Below, in pieces: positions 44,459 to 53,153 of a DNA stretch of 64,000 nt. Positions within the stretch are counted from its first letter, which is position 1. Every line of letters starts with the position of its first letter. The stretch spans positions 62,001 through 126,000 of the forward strand of contig JASGMJ010000010.1 in the NCBI GenBank assembly GCA_030156535.1, read 5' to 3'. The position numbers and the translations under genes were made by a program. This DNA is from Candidatus Sumerlaeota bacterium. Its GTDB lineage: Bacteria; Sumerlaeota; Sumerlaeia; SLMS01; JAHLLQ01. The notes under the pieces were generated by a model, which was not told where the DNA came from, did no database searches, and saw nothing but the letters and a program-made list of their open reading frames with translations.

Positions 44459-46094
44459 GACAAATGAATCGCTGAGCATTGATTTTCTCGTGATTGGGGG
44501 TGGAGTTTCGGGAACCTCGGCAGCATGGCAGGCACGCCGGCTTGGAGCCTCCGTTCTCGTCGTCGAGCCCTCTCCCTGGGTTGGCGGCATGATCACGTCG
44601 GCAGGCGTGAGCGCATTCGATGGCAACAAAGGGGCCCTCGCAACGGGATTCTTCCGCCGTCTGCGCGACGCCCTTGAGGCGCACTACGGCGGCCCCCAGG
44701 CCGTCTCCACCGGCTGGATCAGCCACACCTGTTTCGAGCCACACGTTGCCGCACGCATTCTCGCCGGCTTCCTGAAAGAAGAGGATGTCACCGTCTGGCA
44801 CGGTGCGGAAGCCACGAGCATTCTGCGCGAAGAGGGCCGCGTCGCCGGCGCCATCATCCGCCACGGAGGCCGCGAGCGCGAGGTGCGCGCGAAGATTACG
44901 CTGGAGGCCACCGAGTACGGCGACGTGCTCGCGATGTCGGGTGCCGAATGGCTGCTCGGCCGCGAGTCGCAGTCCGAGTTCGGCGAGGCCGACGCACCGC
45001 CCGTTGCCGACATGGCCGTGCAGGACCTGACGATCTGCGCGACGCTGAAGAAGCACGCCGGCCGCGCGCCCGCCCTGCCCCGCCCCGCCGACTACGATCC
45101 CTCCGAGTTCGACGGCGCCATCGCCGACTACTGCTCCAACCCCGACGAGGACTGGCTCGGCCATCGCCTCCACCAGTGGGACAGCTTCATCAGCTACGCC
45201 TCGCTCCCCAACGACAAGTACCTGCTCAACTGGCCCTTCCGTTCCAACGACAGCCCGGACACGCTTGGCGTTTTCGGCACCGCCGAGGAACGCGCCACCG
45301 CCTTGCAGAAGGGACGCGACCGCACACTGCGCTTCGTCTACTTCATGCAGAACGAACTCGGCCATCCCGAGTGGGGGCTGGCCGACGACGAGTACGACAC
45401 GCCCGACAAGCTCGCCTACATTCCCTACACCCGCGAGGCGCGCCGCGTGCGCGGCCTGCACACCATGGTGGAGAAGGACGTGCTTCCCGTTGAGGGCGGC
45501 GTGCGTCCTCCCTTCCGCGCCGACTCCATCGCCGTCGGCGACTACTTCCTCGACCATCACCACAGCGAGGCGCATCGCCCGCCCGAGGAACGCCTTGTCG
45601 AGGACTACCCCGACAACGCCCCCTTCCAGGTTCCCTACGGCTGCCTTGTGCCACGCGACCTCAAGGGCCTGCTCGTCGCCGAGAAGAGCATCTCCGTCTC
45701 GCACATCGTGAACGGCTGCACACGGCTGCAACCCGTCGTGATGCACATCGGGCAGGCGGCTGGTGCCGCTGCGGGGCTCTGCCTGCGCAAGGGCATCGAG
45801 CCCGCCGACCTCGACGTGCGCGAACTCCAGGAGTTCCTGATTGGCGAGGGGCTGATGCTCTACCCCTACCGAGACATGGACCACACGCATCCGGCGGCAA
45901 AGGCCGTGCAGCGTCTGGCGATGCGCGGCGTGATGCCCGAGGGCGAGCGCTTCGAGTTCCGTCCCGACGACCCGGCCACCGAGGCCGATCTCGCCGCCTG
46001 GGCAAAGGATTCGGGCACGGACCCGGCCACGCTGAAGAGCAAGATCGCCGACGGCATCACGCGCGGCGACCTGGCCACCATCCTCGCCGGATGA
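44457..46094 (+). CDS. FAD-dependent oxidoreductase
   Basis: A 545-residue flavoprotein of the FAD_oxidored family often found with sugar-degradation genes. The dinucleotide-binding motif DFLVIGGGVSGTSAAW sits at residues 9-24, followed by VLVVEPSPWVGGMIT. The C-terminal FAD contact region reads VNGCTRLQPVVMHIGQAAG, and a short alpha-helical tail (AAKAVQRLAMRGVMPEG onward) resembles the linker domain these proteins carry. No signal peptide is seen. The ATG at 44457 has AAGGTGG 9 bases upstream and shares two bases with the start codon of the divergent lipoprotein gene, leaving no intergenic promoter. Confidence 0.9.
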   Translation: MTNESLSIDFLVIGGGVSGTSAAWQARRLGASVLVVEPSPWVGGMITSAGVSAFDGNKGALATGFFRRLRDALEAHYGGPQAVSTGWISHTCFEPHVAARILAGFLKEEDVTVWHGAEATSILREEGRVAGAIIRHGGREREVRAKITLEATEYGDVLAMSGAEWLLGRESQSEFGEADAPPVADMAVQDLTICATLKKHAGRAPALPRPADYDPSEFDGAIADYCSNPDEDWLGHRLHQWDSFISYASLPNDKYLLNWPFRSNDSPDTLGVFGTAEERATALQKGRDRTLRFVYFMQNELGHPEWGLADDEYDTPDKLAYIPYTREARRVRGLHTMVEKDVLPVEGGVRPPFRADSIAVGDYFLDHHHSEAHRPPEERLVEDYPDNAPFQVPYGCLVPRDLKGLLVAEKSISVSHIVNGCTRLQPVVMHIGQAAGAAAGLCLRKGIEPADLDVRELQEFLIGEGLMLYPYRDMDHTHPAAKAVQRLAMRGVMPEGERFEFRPDDPATEADLAAWAKDSGTDPATLKSKIADGITRGDLATILAG

Positions 46095-46160
46095 CGAGAG
46101 AACCGCGCGGGGGGCCGCCCGAAAGGAGCCCCCTTGTGCGGGCCGGCACAGTCTTCAAAG

Positions 46161-46198
46161 AAAAACACCCCCGGCCACGAAGCCGGGGGTGTTTTGTT
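46161..46198. terminator. bidirectional rho-independent terminator
   Basis: Perfect stem ACACCCCCGGC (46165-46175) / GCCGGGGGTGT (46182-46192), with AAAA before and TTTTGTT after. It serves both the FAD gene on the plus strand and rpsI on the minus strand. Confidence 0.94.
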
Positions 46199-46225
46199 GG
46201 TTGTCGGGAACTGATCGGCGGGCGA

Positions 46226-46627
46226 TCAGCGCTTCGAGAACTGCGAAGCCTTGCGGGCCTTGTGGAGACCGGGCTTCTTGCGCTCGACAGCGCGGGGGTC
46301 GCGGGTCAGGAAGCCCGCACGCTTGAGTGCGAAGCGGTGCGCGGGGTTCGAGCGCACGAGGGCGCGCGAGATGCCGTGGCGGATGGCGCCGGCCTGGCCT
46401 GCCGGGCCGCCGCCCTGCACATTGACGATCACGTCGTACTTGGTGATCGTCTGGGTTTCGCGCATCGGAGCGCGCATGACGTGATCAAGCTCGGGCCGGT
46501 CGCCGAAGTAGGCCTTCCAGTCCTTGCCGTTGACCACCATGCGTCCCTTGCCGGGGCGCAGATAAATGCGGGCTACCGCCGTCTTGCGGCGTCCCGTTCC
46601 GAGATGTTGTTCGAGTTTTTCTGCCAT
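46226..46627 (-). CDS. rpsI: 30S ribosomal protein S9
   Basis: A 133-residue small-subunit protein. Recognised from [17 protein letters not shown] at the N-terminus, [20 protein letters not shown] in the middle, and the conserved basic C-terminus ending FSKR, which contacts P-site tRNA. It is the second gene of the rplM-rpsI operon, 36 bases after rplM. Confidence 0.98.
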   Translation of the reverse strand: MAEKLEQHLGTGRRKTAVARIYLRPGKGRMVVNGKDWKAYFGDRPELDHVMRAPMRETQTITKYDVIVNVQGGGPAGQAGAIRHGISRALVRSNPAHRFALKRAGFLTRDPRAVERKKPGLHKARKASQFSKR

Positions 46628-46663
46628 GTCGATCGGACTCCGGGTCGTGGTCAGAGGGTGGCG

Positions 46664-47128
46664 TTACTTGGAGCTCAGAGTCTGGCGGGTCTTGATGGCC
46701 AGTACTTCGGGCTGCTGCGCCTGGTGCGGGTGTTCCGTGCCGGCGTAGATGCGAATGTTCTTGTTCAGGCTGCGGCCCAGGGTGTTCTTGGGCAGCATCC
46801 CATGGATCGCCTTGCGCAGCACGTCCGCGGGGTCCTTGATGAACAGTTTTTCCGCGGTGATGGACTTCAGGCCCGTCCGCCATCCGCTATGATGGTAGTA
46901 GGACTTCTGCTGCATCTTGTTGCCGGTGAAGATGGCCTTGTCGGCATTGATGATGACGACATGGATCTTCAGGTTTAGATGCGGCGTGTAGGAAGGGGAT
47001 AGCTTGCCACGAACGAGGGAGGCCACACGGGCCGCCACGCGGCCGACGATCTGGCCCTCGGCGTCGACAAGATACCACTTCTCCGGCGTTTGGTCGATCT
47101 TGGGAAGAGTGGTCGTTTGAGCCCTCAT
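46664..47128 (-). CDS. rplM: 50S ribosomal protein L13
   Basis: A 154-residue large-subunit protein. Recognised from WYLVDAEGQIVGRVAARVAS, INADKAIFTGNKMQQKSYY and IHGMLPKNTLGR, ending YAGTEHPHQAQQPEVL. The start at 47128 was chosen because AAGGATAAGAG precedes it and the longer frame is not L13-like. It leads the two-gene ribosomal operon; no convincing promoter was found in the divergent gap upstream. Confidence 0.98.
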   Translation of the reverse strand: MRAQTTTLPKIDQTPEKWYLVDAEGQIVGRVAARVASLVRGKLSPSYTPHLNLKIHVVIINADKAIFTGNKMQQKSYYHHSGWRTGLKSITAEKLFIKDPADVLRKAIHGMLPKNTLGRSLNKNIRIYAGTEHPHQAQQPEVLAIKTRQTLSSK

Positions 47129-47594
47129 GGGTTTTCTCTTATCCTTGCAGAAGTCGCGGCCTTGCCCGGTCGGGGCATGGCGTGGGAGGACCAATCGAAT
47201 CCGGTACGACCGCGCGCACCTCGCGCCGCTCCGGGGCAGGAGCGGGCGAAAGGGCGGAAAACGTCCTCAATACCCCCCCTATGCGTCAAGAGAACTTTCC
47301 GACTCTCTTTCACGACGTTTTGCAAGGTCCCCGTGGGCACGTCTCGCGGATTCGCTGAACAGGAGACCCCGGATGCGCGGACGGCCGAAGACGGCGGACT
47401 GCTGCGGCTGTATACGAACGGCGAGAGCCTTGAGGAGTGCGTTGATGTGCTTCCCGGCGGCGGGAACGGCTCAGTCCAACGGGAGGCGTTCTCCCGCCGG
47501 GCGTAAGAGTTTTGCGCATTGCCACACGGTTGCATCCTATGTACCTCCCCCTCGGGGCATCGGTGACGGGATTCCGGTGCCTTGGAGGAGTGTG
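47129..47594. other. 466-base divergent intergenic region
   Basis: It separates rplM (minus) from a secreted-protein gene (plus). The plus-strand frame stays open across it, but the translated stretch is Arg/Gly-rich without a plausible start, so I read it as non-coding. Promoters for both genes must lie here; none was convincing by eye. Confidence 0.4.
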
Positions 47595-48950
47595 ATGTTT
47601 GTTTTGTCTGGAGGAGCCCGCGCCCTGCGCGCGGTGCTGGTGCTTTCGCTATTCCTGCCCGCCCTTGTCTCCGCTCAATGGAAGCCCGCCGGGGCGCTGA
47701 AGCTGCCTCGGCACAACTATAGTTTTCTCGCGGCGACGCCATCGGGCGATCTTCTCGCCGTCACGTTCAACAGCCAACCGGCGGATGGTCTGCCGCGCGC
47801 GATGCCCGCCCTGCTGATCCGCAACCCCACGAGTCCGGCGCCGGAAGTGATCGAGCTGTGCCGCACTCCGTTCATGCCCCAGCGTGGCTACGGCGGCGTG
47901 GCATGCCACGGGAGCGGGCAGTTCTTCGTCTCGGGCGACACGGGCGAGGCGGCCACGTGCTTTATCCGCAAGTTCAACCCCGACGGCACGCCCGACCGGA
48001 CGTTCGCGGCCAACGGCGAAGTGCGTCCCAACCGGCGGACGCTGGGGATGGACGTGCTGGGCAACACGCTGTTTGTCGCGACGAACTGGGGACGGGTCCT
48101 GCTGTTCGACACACAGACGGGGCGCGCGCTGGGCGAAACCCCGGCGGTGCCCGGTCCGGTCTACGTGCGCGACGTTTCGATCGATCCCAAGTCCATGCGC
48201 CTGTTCGGCGTGGCGGAGGGGTCGGCAGTGACGTGGGGCGGGGGGGCGCCGTGGAAGCCGCTGGGCTATGTGTTCCGGCCGCTGACGCCGAAGTCCGGCG
48301 AACTGCGCGCGGGCGAGGGCATCTCCATCGACCCGATCCACCGCACGGTGCTGCTGACGCCGATTCCGGGCAACGTGCTGCACGAGATTGCAGGCAACGG
48401 GAGCATCGCCCGGCACCTCGTTGCTTCCGCCAAGCCGAGCGCGCACCTCGCCGACTCCGTGCTTTCCTTCGATGGCGAGACGCTGTTTGTTTCCGACATC
48501 ACGGGGCGGCTGATTCACGCGATGCGGCGCAGCCTGGCGAACGAAGTGGCCGACAACGCCGTGGCGAGCGCCAGTTCGACGCCGCTTCCCGCCACCAGCG
48601 GCTCCGTGGAGCCCGTGACATGGCATAAGTCCTACACCAAGATCGTTCAGCAGGCACGTGAGCAGAACAATCCAATGGTCGTTTACTTTCGCCGATCGGG
48701 CTTTGACGTGTGCGACGCATTCGAGAAGAACATCCTGCTGACCGATGCGTTCAACGAGAAGGCCGCGGGCTTCACCTGCGTCTTCGAGGACGTTTCGACG
48801 GACAACCGGTTGCTCGCGTACCGCTTCGGCGTCTATCGCGTGCCGCACATCGTGGTGCTCGACGGACAGGGCAATGTCACCGGCGAGTTCACATTCAACA
48901 TCCCGCCGGACGATTTGTTCGCCGCGATGAAACGCGCCACGGGGAAGTAA
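47595..48950 (+). CDS. secreted protein with propeller-like and thioredoxin-like domains
   Basis: A 451-residue protein with a signal peptide (MFVLSGGARALRAVLVLSLF, cleavage near VSA-Q at residue 26). Residues about 30-330 have repeating beta patterns (GDLLAVTFNSQ, LFVATNWGRVLLFDTQTG, LFVSDITGRLIHAM), consistent with a beta-propeller. The last 110 residues look like a thioredoxin fold: NNPMVVYFRRSGFDVCDAF, then FGVYRVPHIVVLDGQG with the cis-Pro. The active-site position has a single Cys (SGFDVCDAF) instead of CxxC, so ordinary disulfide exchange is unlikely. GGAGG lies 7 bases before the ATG. Confidence 0.82.
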   Translation: MFVLSGGARALRAVLVLSLFLPALVSAQWKPAGALKLPRHNYSFLAATPSGDLLAVTFNSQPADGLPRAMPALLIRNPTSPAPEVIELCRTPFMPQRGYGGVACHGSGQFFVSGDTGEAATCFIRKFNPDGTPDRTFAANGEVRPNRRTLGMDVLGNTLFVATNWGRVLLFDTQTGRALGETPAVPGPVYVRDVSIDPKSMRLFGVAEGSAVTWGGGAPWKPLGYVFRPLTPKSGELRAGEGISIDPIHRTVLLTPIPGNVLHEIAGNGSIARHLVASAKPSAHLADSVLSFDGETLFVSDITGRLIHAMRRSLANEVADNAVASASSTPLPATSGSVEPVTWHKSYTKIVQQAREQNNPMVVYFRRSGFDVCDAFEKNILLTDAFNEKAAGFTCVFEDVSTDNRLLAYRFGVYRVPHIVVLDGQGNVTGEFTFNIPPDDLFAAMKRATGK

Positions 48951-48998
48951 GAGCGGGGCGCGGATGGCTGCTGCGCTCCCCGCGGGTGATCGTTCACC

Positions 48999-49020
48999 CG
49001 TCCCTGACGGGACTCCTTTT
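48999..49020. repeat. GTCCCTGACGGGACTC motif, copy 1
   Basis: GTCCCTGACGGGACTCCTTTT at 49000-49020 contains the palindrome GTCCCtgacGGGAC; a near copy (GTTCCTGACGGGACTCTT) is at 51993-52010. Both are downstream of plus-strand genes, possibly weak terminators. Confidence 0.4.
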
Positions 49021-49056
49021 GATTTCCCGGGCCACGCAGAAGAGAAGACCATTCGA

Positions 49057-49098
49057 AACCGGGAACTGGCGACCGGGAACTGACGACCGGGAACTGAC
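49057..49098. repeat. three tandem copies of a 14-bp unit
   Basis: Unit RACCGGGAACTGRC repeated at 49057-49070, 49071-49084 and 49085-49098, the last two identical. It is in the gap before the SDR gene. The words resemble the GAACTGAC arms of the element at 14227-14348. Confidence 0.7.
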
Positions 49099-49203
49099 GA
49101 TTGCCTCCGGGCAGCGTTTCCTTCTTGTGCAGTCCGCGCGGTGTCGTCTTCGATGACGCTGCGGCAAGAGGCCGCCCGATTCTTTCGTTGGAGTCCTTTG
49201 CAC

Positions 49204-50073
49204 ATGGCGGCGACCCCTCCCCACGATGACGCAGCGGTTTCTCCCGCTGGCGCGTCTCTTTTCCGGCTCGATGGGCGGACGGCGCTGGTGACGGGTGGCT
49301 CGGGAGTTCTCGGCGGCGCGATGGCGCGCGGGCTGGCCCAGGCAGGCGCGCGTGTGGCCCTGGCCGCGCGAACGGCGAAGAATGTCGAAGCCGCCGCCGC
49401 CGATTTGCGCAGCCACGGCGCGCAAGCCATCGGCGTGGCCATGGATGCGTGCGAGACCGGGGCGATCAGGGCGGCGGTGGAGAAAGTGGAGCGCGAGCTT
49501 GGCCCCGTCGATATTCTCGTGAATGCGGCGGGGGGAAATCAGGCGGGAGCAACGACGCTGGCGCCCGAGCGCACCTTCGCGCAACTCGACCCCGATGCCC
49601 TGCGCAAGGTCGTCGACCTGAATTTGTTTGGCGGCGCGATGCTCCCCGCGCTCGTCGTGGGGCAGTGCATGATCGAGCACAACGTGGCCGGGTCGATCAT
49701 CAACATCACGTCGGTTTCCGCTGCCACGCCGCTGACGCGCGTCGCGGGTTACTCCGCCGCGAAGGCCGCCGTGGGGAGTTTCACGCAGTGGCTCGCCGTG
49801 CATCTGGCGCTCGAACTGAACGCGCCAATCCGCGTGAACGCCATCATGCCCGGGTTCTTCCTGACCGAGCAGAATCGCTTTCTGCTGACGAACGAGGACG
49901 GCTCGTTGACGGAGCGCGGGCGCACGATTATTGAGCACACACCGATGAAGCGTTTCGGTTCGCCCGGGGAACTCGCCGGCGCGTGCGTGTTCCTCGCCTC
50001 GCCCGCGAGCAAGTTCGTCACGGGCACGACGCTGACCGTCGATGGCGGCTTCACCGCCTTCTCAGGAGTCTGA
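49204..50073 (+). CDS. SDR oxidoreductase, D-mannonate oxidoreductase-like
   Basis: A 289-residue short-chain dehydrogenase. NAD(P) motif TALVTGGSGVLGGAMARG (residues about 27-44), NAAGG, and the catalytic Ser-Tyr-Lys as ITSVSAA and YSAAK. The C-terminal VDGGFTAFSGV is an ending I associate with SDR-type D-mannonate (fructuronate) oxidoreductases. With a gluconokinase and a LarA-like protein directly behind, a role in hexuronate or gluconate breakdown is likely. GGAG lies upstream of the ATG at 49204; an upstream GTG frame is less likely. Confidence 0.85.
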   Translation: MAATPPHDDAAVSPAGASLFRLDGRTALVTGGSGVLGGAMARGLAQAGARVALAARTAKNVEAAAADLRSHGAQAIGVAMDACETGAIRAAVEKVERELGPVDILVNAAGGNQAGATTLAPERTFAQLDPDALRKVVDLNLFGGAMLPALVVGQCMIEHNVAGSIINITSVSAATPLTRVAGYSAAKAAVGSFTQWLAVHLALELNAPIRVNAIMPGFFLTEQNRFLLTNEDGSLTERGRTIIEHTPMKRFGSPGELAGACVFLASPASKFVTGTTLTVDGGFTAFSGV

Positions 50074-50076
50074 GCG

Positions 50077-50613
50077 ATGATCGTCCTTGTCATGGGTGTT
50101 TCGGGATGCGGCAAGACAACCGCCGGGCGTGCGATCGCGGAGGAACTCGGTTTGCCATTTTACGATGCCGACGACTTTCATCCCGCCGCCAACCGCGAGA
50201 AAATGGGGCGCAACGAACCGCTCGGCGACGAGGACCGCTGGCCGTGGCTGCGCCTGCTGGCCGAACGCATGAGGGAATGGGACGCGCGCGGCGGCGCTGT
50301 GCTGGCCTGCTCCGCGCTCAAGCAGTCCTACCGCGATGTCCTGGCCACCGGCGCCGACCGCGTCGCCGTCGTCCACCTCATCGCGCCGAAGAGCGTCGTT
50401 GCCGCGCGACTCGAATCGCGCAAGGGAACGCACGTCATCGTGCGCGACTACGACCGCTTTCTCGAAGGGCAGTTCCGCGATCTTGAGGAACCCGCCGATG
50501 CGATCCGCGTGCCGTGCGATGCTCCGCTCGCAACGATTCGCGCCACGGTGCGCCGTGCCCTGGCGGAGGGCAAAACAACCGGCGACGCGCCCAACGAAAG
50601 GAACAACGCATGA
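50077..50613 (+). CDS. gntK: gluconokinase (GntK/IdnK family)
   Basis: A 178-residue kinase phosphorylating D-gluconate to 6-phosphogluconate with ATP. Walker A reads VMGVSGCGKTT at residues 5-15, followed by the substrate motif YDADDFHPAANREKM and ACSALKQSYRD, all typical of the thermoresistant gluconokinase family; length is normal. AGGAG lies upstream, 3 bases after the SDR stop. It couples to the next gene through an ATGA overlap. It would feed sugar acids to the Entner-Doudoroff or pentose phosphate pathway. Confidence 0.93.
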   Translation: MIVLVMGVSGCGKTTAGRAIAEELGLPFYDADDFHPAANREKMGRNEPLGDEDRWPWLRLLAERMREWDARGGAVLACSALKQSYRDVLATGADRVAVVHLIAPKSVVAARLESRKGTHVIVRDYDRFLEGQFRDLEEPADAIRVPCDAPLATIRATVRRALAEGKTTGDAPNERNNA

Positions 50614-51917
50614 GCACTTCCTCCGTCCCTCCGGCGCGCGAGTACATCGCGCAGGGTTCTCCCACGATCGTGATCGACGACGCGGCAACGACCCGGCTGC
50701 TCGACGGCATGTTGGATCAGCTCGGCGAGCTGTCGCGCGTACTGCTCATCCCGCCGGACTTCACGCGCTTCCATTCCGGCGCGGGGCCGATCACCGTTGC
50801 GCTCTGGAACATGCTGCACGCGCGCGGCGCGCGCGAGGTCAAGGTGCTCCCCGCTCTCGGAACCCACGTGCCGATGACGCGCGTGCAGCTCGAACGCATG
50901 TACCCCGGTATCCCTGCCGAGGCATTCGTTGCGCATCAGTGGCGCACGGATCTGGAGATGCTTGGCGAGGTGCCCGGCGCGTTCGTGCGCGAGGTCTCCG
51001 GCGGGCGCGTGGATTATTCGATTCGTTGCGAGATCAACGCGCTGGCCGCGCGTGGCGGGTGGGACCGCATCTTCTCCATCGGCCAGCTTGTTCCCCACGA
51101 AGTTATCGGCATTGCCAACCAGAACAAGAACATCTTTGTCGGCACGGGCGGCAAGGACGTGATCGACAAGTCGCACTTTCTCGGCGCCGTCTGCAACATG
51201 GAGACGATCATGGGGCGCGCGGACACGCCGGTGCGCGCGGTGCTCGACTACATGAGCGACAACTTCGCCGCGCATCTGCCGATCACGTATGTGATGACGG
51301 TGCGCGGCAACGACAACGGCCGGCTCGTCACGCGGGGCCTGTTCGCGGGCGACGGCAAGGAGAGCTTCCGCAAGGGCGCCGCGTTGTCCCAGCAGGTGAA
51401 CCTCGATCTGCTCGACGCGCCGCTCCAGCGCGTCGTCGTCTTTCTCGACCCCGAGGAGTTTCACTCCACGTGGATCGGCGACAAGGCGCTGTACCGCACG
51501 CGCATGGCGTTGGCCGACGGCGGCGAGCTCATCATCATGGCCCCGGGCGTAAACACGTTTGGCGAGGACAAGGGCATCGACGCGCTGATCCGCAAGTACG
51601 GCTACCGGGGGACGGAGCACACGCTCGCCGCGGTTGCGGCGAACCCGGAGGAACTCGGGCGCAACCTCTCCGCCGCCGCGCACCTCATTCATGGCTCCAG
51701 CGAAGGGCGTTTCCGTGTCGTGTGGTGTCCGGGCGGGCTGACGCGCGCAGAGGTGGAATCCGTCGGCTACGAGTACGGCGCCGTGGAGGCGATGCTGAAT
51801 CGCTACGACCCGGCGGTGCTGACGGATGGCTGGAACGAGCAGGCGGGCGTGTTCTTCATCCGCAACCCGGCGCTGGGCCTCTGGGCCCTGCGGACGAGCT
51901 TCGCGCAGAGCGCCTGA
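50610..51917 (+). CDS. LarA-like (DUF2088) protein, possible sugar-acid epimerase
   Basis: A 435-residue protein with the lactate-racemase fold: VLLIPPDFTRFHSG corresponds to the N-terminal DxTR region, and LPALGTHVPMT to the GTHR-type motif. LarA uses a nickel-pincer cofactor made by LarB, LarC and LarE; none of these is in the window. Next to an SDR mannonate-type reductase and gluconokinase, epimerisation of a sugar acid (mannonate or a related aldonate) is more likely than lactate racemisation. It overlaps the gluconokinase stop by four bases. The family is clear; the substrate is inference. Confidence 0.82.
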   Translation: MSTSSVPPAREYIAQGSPTIVIDDAATTRLLDGMLDQLGELSRVLLIPPDFTRFHSGAGPITVALWNMLHARGAREVKVLPALGTHVPMTRVQLERMYPGIPAEAFVAHQWRTDLEMLGEVPGAFVREVSGGRVDYSIRCEINALAARGGWDRIFSIGQLVPHEVIGIANQNKNIFVGTGGKDVIDKSHFLGAVCNMETIMGRADTPVRAVLDYMSDNFAAHLPITYVMTVRGNDNGRLVTRGLFAGDGKESFRKGAALSQQVNLDLLDAPLQRVVVFLDPEEFHSTWIGDKALYRTRMALADGGELIIMAPGVNTFGEDKGIDALIRKYGYRGTEHTLAAVAANPEELGRNLSAAAHLIHGSSEGRFRVVWCPGGLTRAEVESVGYEYGAVEAMLNRYDPAVLTDGWNEQAGVFFIRNPALGLWALRTSFAQSA

Positions 51918-51992
51918 ACGGCAGGCCGCTCTCAAAAGTCTTGTCCAGGACGCGACTTGGAGTGAGTGCTCTTTGTTATGAATCGATCAGTC

Positions 51993-52010
51993 GTTCCTGA
52001 CGGGACTCTT
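51993..52010. repeat. GTTCCTGACGGGACTC motif, copy 2
   Basis: Near copy of 49000-49017 (16 of 18 bases), in the gap after the LarA-like gene. Confidence 0.4.
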
Positions 52011-52108
52011 CTGGGAAAGCAGAAGGCTATTGGCACCTGTGGCTCTGGGAATGCCCTGTTCTGCTTGCATGGCTGAAGGACACTTACCCATTGAGCAAGA
52101 GCCCACTT

Positions 52109-52127
52109 TTCTCCGTGTCTCCGTGAT
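52109..52127. repeat. CACGGAG-type element, copy C (single arm)
   Basis: TTCTCCGTGTCTCCGTGAT is identical to 43203-43221 in copy B. No matching second arm was seen nearby, so it may be a decayed half. It lies upstream of the GT2 gene. Confidence 0.6.
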
Positions 52128-52169
52128 GAAATCGACTTCCCATCAGCCATGACTTTAGAGAATCCCTCT

Positions 52170-53153
52170 ATGTGCCCCATGACCGACCTGCCTCTCGTCC
52201 CGATTTGCCGCGTGCGCGATCTGCCGCCGCCCCCCCAGGGCCGGCGCGGATGGCCGTGGACACGCACGAGCCGCCCCATTCCCCCGCGCGCCCCCAACGG
52301 CGAGCCGTGGCCCGTGATCGGCATCGTGACGCCGTCCTACAATCAGGGTGCGTACATCGAGGAAACGCTCCGCTCCGTCTTGCTCCAGCGCTACCCGCGC
52401 CTGGAGTACGTCGTCGTCGATGGCGGCTCGACGGATCGCAGTCCCGCCGTGATCAAGCGCTATGGCCGCTTTCTCTCGCACTGGGTCAGCGAGAAGGACC
52501 GCGGCCAGAGCCACGCGATCAACAAGGGGATGGCGCGGCTTGCGCGGGCGGAGTGGGTGACGTGGCTGAACTCCGACGACATTCTGCTCCCCGGCGCGCT
52601 GCAAGCCGTCGGCGAGTGGGTGCTCGGCCAGCGCCGCACCGACAGCGTGGCCGTTGTGGGACACGGCATTCACTTCAAGCAGGGAGAGCGCCGCCTGATC
52701 CCGGCCGAGCGCCGGCCCGATCTCGACCGCCACAACCTGCGCAACTGGCGCCGCTCGTCCTTTCTCCAGCCTGCGTGCTTTTTCTCGCGCGCGGCGTTCG
52801 AGAAGGCTGGCGCACTCGACGAGTCGCTGCACTACGCCATGGATTTCGACCTGTGGGTGAAGCTGGGCGAGCTGGGGGACTTTGAGCTGATCGACGCCGT
52901 GCTGGCGCGCGATCTCCATCATCCCGATGCCAAGACGCAGCGCGCGATGGGAACGTATCTGGCCGAGGCGTGCGAGATTCTCTTTCGACGCGGCTACCCG
53001 CAGGACGCCCGTCAAACCATCGCGGACTTGTTTGACGAGTACCGCTATCTGAGCGCCATGACGAACCGCGTGACGCGCAATGCCTTCTACCGCCGTTTCC
53101 TCCAGCCCGCGATGCGCCGCCTGCTCGGCGCGCCGGAGCACCTGCGCCAATGA
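52170..53153 (+). CDS. GT2 family glycosyltransferase
   Basis: A 327-residue GT-A enzyme. Motifs: IGIVTPSYNQGAYIEETLRS, VVVDGGSTDRS, the donor/metal region WVTWLNSDDILLPGAL, and MDFDLWVKLGE. A 45-residue proline/arginine-rich N-terminal part precedes the catalytic domain. It probably adds a sugar to a surface polysaccharide. Start uncertain: ATG at 52170 follows AGAGA; ATG at 52149 is in frame seven codons upstream. The stop overlaps the next GT2 start (ATGA), so the two enzymes are made together. Confidence 0.92.
   Translation: MCPMTDLPLVPICRVRDLPPPPQGRRGWPWTRTSRPIPPRAPNGEPWPVIGIVTPSYNQGAYIEETLRSVLLQRYPRLEYVVVDGGSTDRSPAVIKRYGRFLSHWVSEKDRGQSHAINKGMARLARAEWVTWLNSDDILLPGALQAVGEWVLGQRRTDSVAVVGHGIHFKQGERRLIPAERRPDLDRHNLRNWRRSSFLQPACFFSRAAFEKAGALDESLHYAMDFDLWVKLGELGDFELIDAVLARDLHHPDAKTQRAMGTYLAEACEILFRRGYPQDARQTIADLFDEYRYLSAMTNRVTRNAFYRRFLQPAMRRLLGAPEHLRQ

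Noticed and set aside
47127-47594. N-terminal extension of the secreted protein at 47595
   Set aside because: The frame is open, but the added part is Arg/Gly-rich, lacks a start with a ribosome site and would hide the signal peptide.
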